Of a stretch of 61,703 nt of DNA, positions 46,060 to 56,700 are shown one piece after another. The position numbers and the translations under genes are program-made. The stretch lies in the NCBI GenBank assembly GCA_000827265.1, contig KN834795.1, positions 1-61,703 of the forward strand, read 5' to 3'. The notes below the pieces were generated by a model, which was given only the letters and a program-made list of their open reading frames with translations, had not been told where the DNA came from and did no database searches. The stretch comes from Collybiopsis luxurians FD-317 M1. Lineage: Eukaryota; Basidiomycota; Agaricomycetes; Agaricales; Omphalotaceae. Position 1 is the first letter of the stretch. The number at the start of each line of letters is the position of its first letter.

Positions 46060-47340
46060 ATTTTTTTTCCTTCCCACCTTGACTTGTTACCATGACTTTA
46101 TAGTGGTGAGTACCACCAAACTCATTGCTTCATTGCCCTAATCATGCACAGGCAATATCTGAAAGGTCAGTGGAGGACTCATTGGTTGGACTTCTCTTCA
46201 AATCTGCTGTTGCTATAATATAATAGGTAAGTTTCTATTCCTCTGAATGTGTTTTCACATTGATCACTTTTCTTGCCAGACTTTTTGCCTCTAAACATCA
46301 CTATTGCTTTTCATTGTTGGAATATTTGACAGGCAGTTTATCCATGAAGCTTCAGTATCCCTTGGTGTAAATTGCAGTGCTTGTGCAAAGGTGAGTTTTT
46401 GTTTTTTGTTTTTGTTTAAGGCTCACTGTCCATCAGTACTTGGTTATTTTCCTCCCTGTTGGTAATCAGATATAGCACTCTTAAATCCCTTCCGAGATGT
46501 ACTCTGGGGGTTAATATGCCAATCTTGATTGTTCCATTCATACCTATTATTTCCATACTATAATGTTCATTGCAATGAGGGCACAAATTCATTCTATTTT
46601 ATAAAAGTCATTGGCAGTTACTCCTTCAATATGTCTTAGTACCAATTCACCATGCTTTGGTGTTGATTACATTGAGCATACACATTGGTACTAGTGAAGA
46701 CACATTGGAGCAGCAACCCTCATGCTGCTATGTTATTTCCTTCCTCCTCCCCTTTCTATTCCCTCCCCTTTGTTACTACTGCTTCCTTGCTTCTGTGAAC
46801 CTTCCTTCTTTCTCTCCTGCTCCCCCCTTTGCTCCCTCCTACTTCCTCCTGTTCCTCCCCCCCCCCTCCCTTCTCCCTGCTGTTCCCTCTCCCTGCTGTT
46901 CCTTTCTACTCCCTCCTGCTCCTATTCCTGCTCCCTGCTGTTCTCTCTTCCTCCTGCTCCTGTTTTCCCTCCTGCTCCTATTCCTGTCCATTCTGCTCTT
47001 GTTTTCCCTCCTGCTCCTGTTTCCCCTCCTGCTCCTGTTCCTGCTCTGTTCTGCTTCTATTTCCCTTCCTACTCCTGCTCCTGCTCTTGTCACCTCCTGC
47101 TCCCTTCTGCTCCCTTCTGCTCCTGCTTCCACTCTCTCCTGCTTCTGCTTCCTCCTACTCCTGCTCCCTTCTACTCCGGCTCCCTTCTATTCCAGCTCCT
47201 GTTCCCTTCACCTCCTGCTTCCTTCTACTCCTACTCCTGTTCCTGCTCCTTTTCTCTCCTGTTCCTGTCACCTTCCTCCCCTTGCTCCATCACCTTTCTG
47301 CTCTTGCCCCCTCCCCTACCTCATCTTCCATTCATCCTAC
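46060..47340 (+). repeat. Duplicated unit 2: exon-like block and polypyrimidine tract
   Basis: Matches unit 1 over the exon-like block (46060-46400), the segment before the tract (46640-46720 versus 44290-44370, with ACACATTGGTACTAGT in both) and the C/T-rich tract (46733-47340, CTCCTG/TTCC arrays). Confidence 0.7.
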
Positions 47341-47454
47341 TTTTGTTCACCCTATTTTTTATTGCATGTCTTGTCCTTCCCAGCTGTCCTTTTCTGTGAA
47401 GTTTCAAAAGTGCCTGGCTTACACAAGTTCCTTTAGGATGCAGGATAAAATGAG

Positions 47455-47650
47455 CTGAGCTTGGGAACTTTTTTTTTCTTCTCACCTTGACTTTTTACCA
47501 GGACTTTTTAGCAGTGAGTACTACCATTTTGTCAGCACATTGTCTTAATCTTTTACAGGCAGCACCTAGAAGGTCAGCTGAGGTCATTTGTATGCTTCTT
47601 CTCAAACCCGCTGCTGCTATTGTTGAAAAGGTGAGTTCTGAATTCTCCAG
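47455..47650 (+). repeat. Duplicated unit 3, partial
   Basis: Repeats the start of units 1 and 2 (CTCACCTTGACTTTTTACCA, GCAGTGAGTACTACC, ACAG/GCAGCACCTAGAAGG, AAAAG/GTGAG) and then diverges. Confidence 0.6.
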
Positions 47651-49526
47651 CCATGTTTTCTTGTTAAATGTAATTGCCAGGCTGGCTATCTAACAAAATT
47701 CAGTTCATTACCACAGCAGTGAGTAAGCTGCCTGTAGAGTTGTTAATGATCATCTTGGAAATGTTTGTAGAGGATACTTACTTGTCGTGGAGGATCCTGA
47801 GGCTGGGATTGATATCAAGGCAGTTCTAGACCCTGTAAGCCTACTGGTCTCTTTTTACAATCTGAGTCTGAAGCAAGCCTAATAGCATTGAACCATTGTT
47901 GTACCAATTGCCCTACCTGCTTACTGTGGGACAGATTATACATTTCCATCAATCACTTTTATTGAAGCCTGTGGATGCCTCTCAAGTAAAGTCTATTCAT
48001 ATGATACTTGATGAGGAGTACTCACTCTTCCCCAATGCAACCAATGCAATTGTTTCCATCATTTCATTATGCACCTCTCAGTACATGTTGCTCCACATCA
48101 TATAGCACATGCCTACTGAGTGAACCTAAGAGAGCACACATTGTAAATCCAAACCTATGCACATCAGTCTGTATGTGTATACCTGAATCTGTGAATGCAT
48201 ACCTTCAAAATTCAAACACATGTACTACATCAGATAGCAACCTATGGACCAAACAGTCAAATCACAACCTCCTCAAAACTTTCTCCAGAGCAAGCCATCT
48301 CATACAGGATGAATCTTTACTACCTGTAAGTTCACACCTTGCAAATCCAAAGCTATGGAGTATACAGGAGAATATCCTGAGTCTAAGATTGCCAGTATTT
48401 TGAAAAGTATCTATGCAATTGTTTTAATTGTTGCTGGGATTACAAGTAAATAGGTTGGTTATGGCAGCTCAATTTAGCAATATACAATGGGCAAAGTACT
48501 TGAAATCTTTATAGTGTGGGCAGCTGCCAAAGAGAAATTGAGAAGCTGGGGCAGCTGTCATCAAAAAAAGACCAGGGTAGGATGCCCTATCTTGGACCTC
48601 CTTAGGGTAATATCATGTAAAAGCAAATTATACCCTAAGTAGGTTACTTTGGGTGGTTGCCTGAAGTGGTTAATATCTTGAATTTTAGTCAAATCTAATC
48701 TTTTGATCTTGTAAAAAGATCATTCGCCACACTCAAAGCAATGCTCCGAGTCTAGTATTGAATCTCTTCCATATATGGAATAAATTGAATGACCACTTCC
48801 TAAACAGATATACACCTAACTTGGCATTTACAAGAATGGGTGATTCAAAGTTACAGAAATACCTGCATTGCAATGCACTACAGACCTATCACAATCAGTT
48901 TGGTAAGTTGCTGACACAGATGCAAATGACTTAAATAAAAAACCAGTGTCTTTACTTCCCCAGAGGCAAGTGGAAAGATGTCCAAGAGTTAAATATGCTA
49001 AATTCTTGCTTGCCTCATGCTACAACACACAGCTGTGTATTTCCACCAGTCAATATTTAAGCTATTAAGAGAAATTATGAGTACATGGAATGAAATGGAA
49101 TGCTGAGTTTATGTGTCAATAATTTTGTGCATCATTCAAGGCTGCCAATTTTGAGTTGATTTATGTTTGCAATTTATACAATTATGGTCAGTGCACATTA
49201 CATTGATCTGAAGAAGTTCTATGAAATTTTCCCATCAGAAAAAAGCACCAAATACTACCCCAACTCTGAGTTAGTTGAATTAGTATTGGCCTACTATCAT
49301 ACATCTTAACAACTTACAACTCATTCCTATAAAGGTTTCCCACCCCAGTAGTAACACATCAGCTTGATGTTAGATGAAACAAAACAATATCTATAACAGC
49401 TCATTGAGACATTGGAGGATGACCAGTCATCACCTCAGTTGAGAGAGAATACCCGTCGCTTCACTGCTAGAGTCTCAAAGAACCAAAATGCACCGACTTT
49501 CAGTCTTTCACCACATTGGTGGTAGC
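47651..49526. other. Repeat-derived, no gene recognised
   Basis: CpG-poor and with dense stops. No RNA gene, promoter or domain is seen. Confidence 0.4.
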
Positions 49527-49965
49527 TGTTAACAATAAAGATTGATCAAGCTGGGAATTGAACCCAGGTCCCTGCCACTTTTTGGGAACAGTGCTTTAAC
49601 CACCTGAGCTACTTGACCATTAGTGTCCAATGGATGTGGATACTCCCCCTGAAGCCACCATCCAATATGGACACTAGCATGACTCATCAGGGCCCCAACT
49701 TAGTCATCCAATTGCTAATCTGACTGCAAATCTGTTAACAATAAAGATTGACCAAGCTGGGAATTGAACCCAGATCCCTGCCACTTTCTGGGGACAGTGC
49801 TCTGACCAACTGAGCTAATTAATGTGGATTTAATCTCAATCCAACACTCCCCCTGAAGCCACCATCCAATCTGGACACCAGTATGACTCATCAAACCAAC
49901 TGAGCTACTTGACCATTAGTGTCCAATGGATGTGGATTCAATCTCAATCCAACAGTAGCATATGA
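49527..49965 (-). mobile_element. tRNA-derived SINE copies, tandem
   Basis: Two full heads and one partial head on the minus strand. Head 1 (49618-49544) folds as a tRNA-like cloverleaf: acceptor GGTCAAG/CTTGATC, A box TAGCTCAGGTGG, B box GGGTTCAATTCC. Head 2 (about 49819-49750) has GCTCAGTTGGTCAGAGC and the same B box but a replaced acceptor 5' strand. Head 3 (near 49918-49895) keeps only acceptor and D-arm. Each is followed by a shared body and an AATCTTTATTGTTAACA tail. A TGTTAACAATAAAGATT boundary recurs at 49527 and about 49733, so the copies are head-to-tail. Confidence 0.75.
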
Positions 49966-50782
49966 CATTGGCAAAGCTGTCTTCAGCATTGCAAAAAAAT
50001 AAAAAATAAAAAATAATAGGATGCTATCTACTTCAATGCAATGCCTGTCACTTTGGTGATACTCATTGCAGACAAATACTATTATATTCTTCAGAGAGGA
50101 AAGGATGAAAATGAGTCATTTTGCTAAGTCTTCCATAAGTTTAGCATAGGAATCCGCCCCCAAAAATATGGCAATTTACAGTAAGGTCCAGAACGTAACG
50201 GTAATTGTATAAGACAGTACGGCACCGGCAATTTACAATATCGATGCGGTTTGTGCGGCCGTATGTACCTGCTCCACTACTTACTCTAGAAATATGATAC
50301 TTAAGCAATGTCAGTGAAGTTGTCTTCACCGTATCACAATTCTCGGTCTTACTACCTAATTCACTTTCTTTACCATAAACACAGTTACTTCTGCTATTGG
50401 TCTTTAGATCTGTGGCAGCTCAGTGTTTCCGGTCTCGCTTTGGTTCCTGTTGAAAGGATAAAATTAGATTCTATACCTGTTATTGTGTTCTTTGAATACA
50501 CAATAGTCATTCAGCTTTGCAAGTGCCCAGCAGCGGTAAGAGTTACCTGTCGCCTGTTTGGTAACGGCTAAACAAGAAGAAAGCGAAGCATTTATTAACA
50601 GTATAGTACATTGGGCCTGCCAGTAAGTGCCATGACTAGACCCCACAGTGCATACTGTACCGGATTTGGTATACGATTAGTAACAGTGTGAATGGAGTTG
50701 AATGCTAGTGTGGTAGGGTAATGTAGAGTAATCCCGCACACACGCAAGCATCTAAGATCCAATTATAGTATCGCCTTAGAAA
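49966..50782. other. CpG-containing, host-like intergenic stretch
   Basis: From about 50150 CpG dinucleotides become frequent again. Frames at 50308-50571 (+) and 50464-50646 (-) overlap and show no motif. This resembles the left edge of the window and may be single-copy DNA. Confidence 0.4.
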
Positions 50783-51085
50783 TTGAGTAAAGTTGCTGCG
50801 AACGCAATTTCCGTGATTGTTTATGGGAATTACACTGGTTCTGAAGTCGTCCCTCCTCAGACATACAATTATAACACTTTGAATGCCTTTGCAGTAAAAA
50901 TGAATCAGGCAGTTGCAGGCTCAGGTGATAATGGGGCAGATGGTCCACCGGGAGGAGACAGTGATAAGGCAAGCAGTGTTAGGGGTGAGCAAAAGGGTGA
51001 TGATAAGGCTGATTCAGGCATCAAACAAGGTGAGAAGCAGAATGAGGATGAGATTGAAACTTCAGGTAGCAGTAAAAATTTGTAG
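50783..51085 (+). CDS. Possible exon, acidic disordered C-terminus, unknown
   Basis: An open stretch of 100 codons with NAISVIVYGNYTGSEVV and YNTLNAFAVKMNQAV, then a charged, Gly/Asp/Lys-rich tail ending ETSGSSKNL. It has no ATG at its left end, so it would need an upstream exon. CpG content is host-like. No family recognised. Confidence 0.35.
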   Translation: MSKVAANAISVIVYGNYTGSEVVPPQTYNYNTLNAFAVKMNQAVAGSGDNGADGPPGGDSDKASSVRGEQKGDDKADSGIKQGEKQNEDEIETSGSSKNL

Positions 51086-51256
51086 GGCTCAACACTCAAG
51101 CTTTCCATATAACCCTGTATTACTTTTGCTCCTCCAGCTCCTACCATGTTATATGTATAATTTTCTTTAGCATACATAGTTATCAGCATTAATTAGAATC
51201 TGTGAATACTATACTGTGTTGAGTGTGATTTTGAAAAGTTTTGACTGTAATGCCGG

Positions 51257-51545
51257 TGAACATAAACTCTGCCAAGTTCAAACAATGTCCTTTCAGGTTC
51301 AAACAGTACTCCTTCAGGTCAAACAGGGATTCTCCAGGTTTGAACTAGGCTCCTTTAGATTCAAATTGGGCTCATTGAGGTTTGCACAGTACTCCTTTAG
51401 GTTAAAACTCTGCTCTGTCAAGTTTGCATAACACTCTTTGAGATTCAGACAGGAGTCATTCAAGGATATGCATGAGTCCTTCAAGTCCATATGCAGCTCT
51501 TCCAGATGAAAACATGGACTAATCAAGGTAGACAGGAGTGATTTA
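51257..51545. repeat. 21-bp minisatellite with heptad coding potential
   Basis: About 13 head-to-tail copies of a 21-bp unit such as GGTTCAAACAGTACTCCTTCA. The minus strand is open over most copies and reads as 7-residue units (SFNLKEY, CANLNEP, NLNLKEP), i.e. Leu every seventh residue. CpG is absent, so it is an old array. Confidence 0.82.
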
Positions 51546-52069
51546 CCAGTTGTTCCAATGATTTCTATGAAAGATTGGCAAACCCAGAAGATATACTCAT
51601 CTTTCCTGGAATAATTTAATCTTGTATTGAGGAAATTTCAAGAAGCCCTAGAGTATCCTTTTAGCAATTTGATTTCTACCCAGCTTTCTTTCTAAATGGC
51701 ATGAGCAGGTTTTCATTTGCACTGAGTGCTACTTGACACTCATTGAAGAAACTCTATCCATCTTCAAATAGATCAGAGATGCATTGCAATTTTTCTAATT
51801 CTAGCCTGAGGCTAGCTTTTGTAACCTGATACTGCCTCAAGTTCAAACAAAGAGCTCCTATTCTTTACTTGTAACAACTCTTGGTTCATCAGATATCCTC
51901 AGATAACATCAGTACTATTCCTCTTTTCACAGGATTAGTGGGGTGTCCCTTGGCACCTTGAAAGAGCACATGACACCAGAGTTTTCTGGGTGCTCTCATC
52001 GCTCTGGGGCCTCCTTAGACTATTTCATAATAGCTCATGGGGGCCAGGGAATTAGGGAGTTTTTCCTGA
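51546..52069. other. Non-coding, no feature recognised
   Basis: CpG-poor sequence between the minisatellite and the ankyrin-gene tail fragment. Confidence 0.35.
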
Positions 52070-52200
52070 TGCTTGCTCCTTCTTCCATTGCATTCAGTTC
52101 TGAAAGTCCATTTACACTTCTTTTTCCTGTCTTCCTCTTGACTATGAACCCCCAGAACTTTATGAGGTTCAACTCTTTCTTCTACAGTGGTAACCACTGC
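52070..52200 (-). pseudogene. Fragment matching the tail of the ankyrin gene at the right edge
   Basis: About 120 bp is shared with 61300-61415. The frame reads ERVEPHKVLGVHSQEEDRKK and FRTECNGRRSK, versus ARVEPHKVPGVHGQEKDRKR and FGTECNGRRSK at the edge. No ankyrin repeat precedes it. It is a copy of the C-terminal exon only, or the end of a lost paralogue. Confidence 0.65.
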
Positions 52201-52358
52201 AGGGGATATGGTTTTCCATAGAGCTGGACCCCAATAATATACAGATACTCTGGCTTATTGCTGCTATCAGTGTGCAAGTTAAGCACATTCAAATAAAACT
52301 ACTCACTTGAAATTACCTTTGATCTATATGCAGTACTGTCATCATTCCCAGATTGACC

Positions 52359-53216
52359 ATGCCACCAATACAGAATACCCCACCTTCAATTACACCTTCT
52401 TCTTCATCCCAGTCAAGTACCTTGTCATTTAACCGAATGACTTCCTCTTCTTCCAATTTGAACATTTCCTTGTCCAACCAGTTGAACCCTGCTTCTCCAT
52501 CTCTCACTAACAACATGTCCAATCCTGCACCAATAACTGCAGTTCTTACACTGATGCCAGTTTCTGGTACAAAGGATGCCCCATACTTCAATGGAACCTG
52601 TGTCAAAAATTTCTTGAAACAGCTCATTCTTCATGGAGCTAGAGCTAGTATTACCAGTAAGGACCAACTGTTTGACTATATTGTTGAATACTCCTTAGTG
52701 GATGTGCAATGCATCATTCATTTCCAAACCAAGTTTGATCCTGATGTGTCTGGAAAAACTTGGAAAGATGCTGAGGACATGCTTGCAGAACTGTACTCCA
52801 CTGGCAATCAGCCCCTGAAGCTCACAAAGTGCAATATTGAGGACTTTTGCATGGTCTATAGTGTGAAGCTGAAGCTCATGAAGAAGGCAGACATTGATCA
52901 GTACTATCAGGCCTTCCTTGCTGTCTCAGCACCTCTCTGCAAGGAGAAGGTTATCACTGATACCAAACAGCAATACTACTTTGTGCAGGGTCTCCCAACC
53001 AAGGATACAAAGTTTGTAATGACCAAGCTCACTGATGTCAAGAAGAAACATGCAATGCCACCAAAGATCAGCAAGGTAGTTGGAATCTTGAATACCGGAT
53101 TGGAGGACAAAGATTCACTTATCTACTGGAACTGGGATGCCAACAAAGACAACATGGATGAGATCACTGCACATCTCCATCCACACATCCCCGAAACCCA
53201 TTACAAGCAGGAATAA
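52359..53216 (+). CDS. Element F gag, 285 codons, still open
   Basis: ATG 52359 (MPPIQNTPPSITPSSS..) gives a Ser/Pro-rich start, then the gag domain GTKDAPYFNGTCVKNFLKQL and a helical part (WKDAEDMLAELYS, YYQAFLAVSAPL, YYFVQGLP). This is the gag type found in a widespread agaricomycete Gypsy group. It has no stop, in contrast to the pol part. Confidence 0.8.
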   Translation: MPPIQNTPPSITPSSSSQSSTLSFNRMTSSSSNLNISLSNQLNPASPSLTNNMSNPAPITAVLTLMPVSGTKDAPYFNGTCVKNFLKQLILHGARASITSKDQLFDYIVEYSLVDVQCIIHFQTKFDPDVSGKTWKDAEDMLAELYSTGNQPLKLTKCNIEDFCMVYSVKLKLMKKADIDQYYQAFLAVSAPLCKEKVITDTKQQYYFVQGLPTKDTKFVMTKLTDVKKKHAMPPKISKVVGILNTGLEDKDSLIYWNWDANKDNMDEITAHLHPHIPETHYKQE

Positions 53217-53279
53217 CCAGCTGTTGCAGCTAGAGGAGATTGTAGTTGAAAGACTGTACAGTTTGCAGACCAATCTGAG

Positions 53280-54060
53280 ATGGAATTGTTGGCACAGAAT
53301 CTCAAGAATCTTACCATTTCTGTCGCAAACTTGGTAGTTTCAAATTCTGCAAATGCCACTACCAACCCTTCTAATCAAGTTAATCAACCTCCAACAGCAC
53401 CACACCTACAATCCAATCATTTTGAAGAGGTGAAGTCTTGTTTTGTATGTGGGACTGTCCATGCAGGAGGTTCAATTCCATTGAAATGTCCAGAAACTCT
53501 GCCATTGGTATGAGAAAGGCTGCTAGTGTATAATCAGACTACTAGACAATATACTCTTCTGGATGGGAACAATCTACCCATAATTCCAAGAGGTCAGTCA
53601 GGAGGTGTGGCAGCCTTTTTGCATCACCAGAAGGATGTGGGGGTGACAAACTCTACCAATGTTGCCACATTTAGCACTCTCACAAGTACAGAGCTGAGAC
53701 AAGGCATGCAGGACCCTGCTCCACACCACAGAATGTTGATGCCAGCATCTTTATTGTACAAAGGGAAACAAGTATTTGGTGGAAATGCTTTTGTAGTAAC
53801 ATCCTTGGATTCTGAATTGGAATATGAGTCTGACAAGGAATCATATGGGACCTATCCTTCATTGCAGAGTGGACACAATACAAATGTGAGATTTGATCCA
53901 GCATCCCAGCATGGAAGGGACAACTGAGTTCATGCAGCAGAGGACCCCAAGAAGACAATCAGACCCAGGTCTTGCCCACCTAGCCCTCCTTCCCATCCAA
54001 AACCATCAGCCCAAGAGCTAAAAACTGTGGACATTGATACTCCTTAGTAACTGGCATACT
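53280..54060 (+). pseudogene. Element F gag C-terminus with zinc knuckle and linker
   Basis: A frame with CFVCGTVHAGGSIPLKCPET (knuckle-like Cys pattern) ends at 53513. A second frame from 53526 (MYNQTTRQYTLLDG..) continues the linker and ends at 53927. The pieces are in different frames, so at least one indel occurred. Confidence 0.7.
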
Positions 54061-54064
54061 TGAT

Positions 54065-54547
54065 GTGACTATTCGAGGGCAAACCTTTCAAGCTATGATC
54101 AATTTGGGGTTGGAATTGAACCTAGTGACTATGGATGTTGTCAACAACACAAAACTTCCACTCAATGTTGAAGGCATGAAGTGGTCATTGAGGGGAGTAC
54201 ACAGAGGGCCCAAACAGCTGAAGGGAGTTGTTACTGAAGTTCTGATGATGTTGGGGAAGCACAAATTCCCTCAGCATCTCTTCATAACTTGTCACCCTAC
54301 TGGATCACAATGGAAGATTATCTTGGGGCAGCCTTTTCTTCAGTGGTATGCAGCTAGGATTGACTATTGGCATTCTGGGCATGTACAGTTGTTCCTTTGG
54401 GCTGACAGGAATAAAGAATGGCTCCCACACATCCAGCTTATACTGACAGACCCCAATGATAAATGCAATCAGGAGGTTATTCAGGCATGCAAGGAAGATG
54501 ATTGGCACCATCCAAGGATCCAGACCAACTTCTGGATGGATTTTTGA
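54065..54547 (+). pseudogene. Element F protease, active site lost
   Basis: MINLGLELNLVT stands where family members have an Asp followed by a small residue and Gly-Ser (IDxGS). AAT follows ATC, so a CpG spanning ATC GAT has gone to CpA, and the Ser is TTG, one CpG step from TCG. The later motif IILGQPFLQWYAARIDY is kept. Confidence 0.75.
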
Positions 54548-54879
54548 AGGCAGAGACACACTTGACCTTCAGTTCAGCATCTGCTACAAGTGGGAGGTCA
54601 ATAGAAGCACAGAAGGGAAACACTGAATTTGAAGACTACAATATCCTGTCTGTTATAAATCCTTTCCCTTATCTTGATACATTTGTTTGCAATTATGCTC
54701 TCGTGACAGGTTGGTATTTGAACCGGAACAAGATATGTTACGCTTTTGGACTTCATGAGCTCTTCTAGAGCTATTTCACTGTAATGATATTGATTTTCAT
54801 TGTTATTTGATGTCTGCAGCTCAATCATCAACAGTCCAACAACCACCATGGAAAAAGTACAAACCTGTTCACAGGAAAT

Positions 54880-55715
54880 ATAGACCTGTTCCCACTAATT
54901 TTCCCAGTCCTGCTGCATAAGTTTTTCTACCAATACCATTGCTGAAACCTCTGGACCTTCTGAGCAACCCTACACCATATCAAGAATTGCAATATGGAGA
55001 ATGTGTTATAAGATAAAGGATAGAGGAGATGCTCTTGAGGGTAGAGCTGGGCATTCTCCTTCCAAAGGAAAGGGATCTAATTGCTTTTGTTGTTGTTATG
55101 TGCAAGAAGATGTTTGCATGGGAGCAGATTGATTGAGGTTCATTCTATCAAGAGTATTTCCCTGATTATATTATTCCGACAATCAAACATACACTGTGGC
55201 AATGCCCACCTATCAAAATTCCATACACAATCATGGACAAAGTTAAGGTGGAGATAGTAAAAGGGGTCACTGTGGGGAGGTTTGAAGCAATAACGTCAAG
55301 TTACCACTCACCTATGCTTGTGGTGATGAAAAAGGAGGGAATGAGATTGGTCATAAACTTTGAAAAACTGAATTTGATAACTATCCAGGATGCAAGGCTC
55401 CCACTGAATATCATCAAGTTTGCTGAAAGTTTTTTAGGGTATGCCATATATGGGCTGCTGGATATGTTTTCTGGATTCAACACCAGATGGGCAGCTATAA
55501 TTTTGAGGCCCCTACAAGCTTTTCATTTGCCAGAAGGAGGTATGCAGCAGGTGACCATGGGGCAAGGATTGACAAATGCAGTACAAGAGTTTACAAGGTG
55601 CATAGATCATTTCCTGTGGGATATACAGGATTGGGCCCAGGCCTTTGTTGACAATTGCAGGTTGAAAGGCCCAACCTTGAGATATGATGATGAGGAAAAA
55701 TGCCCTGGAATCTGA
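54880..55715 (+). pseudogene. Element F reverse transcriptase, active site lost
   Basis: Motifs in order are ASSYHSPMLVVMKKEG-like fingers (TSSYHSPMLVVMKKEG), RLVINFEKLNLITIQDARLPL, YAIYGLLDMFSGFN, VTMGQGLTNAVQEFTRC and the active site AFVDNCRLKGP (about 55648). Relatives have VDD, so the second Asp is Asn; the codons are GAC AAT, one CpG-to-CpA step from GAC GAT. Upstream stops near 55015-55130 break the frame. Confidence 0.8.
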
Positions 55716-55735
55716 AAGTTCATTTGGGAATATAT

Positions 55736-56700
55736 TCAGAGACTGGACATCCTGCTTGGAACCTTAATCAATGTGGGGATTACTGCCTCAGGATTGAAGG
55801 CCATGTTGGCAGCATTGAAGTTGAAGATTGTTGGGTCTGTGGTGGCACTGGAGGGGTGGATATTGGAAGTGTCAATGGTAGAAAAGGTTTTGAAATGGAG
55901 AGTTCCAGAGAGCGTTACAGAGGTCACAGGATTCCTAGGGCTAGTGGAAGTTGGTTGGCAATGGATACAGGAATTTGCCATTATAGCAAAACCTTTGACA
56001 GTCCTTTTGTGCAATCTAAAAAAATCAGAGTTTGTAATGACAGACAAAGCATTGGAGGCATTTGAGAATCTAGAGGTGAGAATTACAATGGCTCCAGTTC
56101 TCATCTCTATTGACTACCCCTTGGCAAAGCTGGTTACAAGGAAACCCAGGGAAACAGACAAGGGTTTGGTAGTAGTAGGGGTGGATGGATGTTACTACAG
56201 TACAGGATGGGAGTAAAAGACCAGCAGGATATGGTTCATGCACTTTTAGCAAAAGAGAGCAGAACTACAGACAGCCAAAGGCAGAACTGTATACAGTTTT
56301 TTGGGCCTTCAAGGAGTTGCGGCACCAAGTCTGGGGAGTCCACTTCCGATTGGATCACAATGTGAAATCTCTAGAGAAAATGTTACAAGAACCAGACAAT
56401 GTTCCCAATGCTCTTATCCTCTGTTGGGTTACCTGAATTTGTTTATTCCACTTCAAAACTAATCATGTTCCTGCTACAGCCCATAAAGCCAAAGACACAC
56501 TGTCAATGCGCATACACATTGAAGGAGAAGAAATGGAGACAAAGGGGGACCAGGACAAGTTCTTGGAAGCATACAACTATCATGTTGGATGGGAGGAGAA
56601 AGCCTGGCAGTGGATGGGCAACCCAAAGTGCAATGTGGATTATTTATTACAGCTAATCTCTGTCAAATATTCAGGAATGATAGGGAGAGGCTTACAGCCT
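55736..56700 (+). pseudogene. Element F RNase H and connection
   Basis: FLGLVEVGWQWIQEFA and LTVLL belong to the thumb/connection. GVDGCYYSTGWE, then (after a stop and frameshift) KRPAGYGSCTFSKREQNYRQ, PKAELYTVFWAFKELRHQ and VHFRLDHNVKSLEKML follow the RNase H of this group, with the Glu of AEL and the Asp of LDH in place. Confidence 0.75.

Noticed and set aside
46657..47458. Three overlapping frames of over 200 codons
   Set aside because: Same reason: C/T-only tract in which stops cannot easily occur; no domain or start context.
49544..49618. A functional tRNA gene on the minus strand
   Set aside because: The cloverleaf is imperfect (wobble-rich anticodon stem, C instead of T before the putative anticodon), and the head is repeated with a common non-tRNA body and tail, as in a SINE.
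51257..51545. CRISPR-like repeat array
   Set aside because: The 21-bp units follow one another without spacers and the sequence is eukaryotic; it is a minisatellite.
52015..52358. 5' LTR of element F
   Set aside because: I found no matching segment after its pol, no TG..CA ends and no target duplication.
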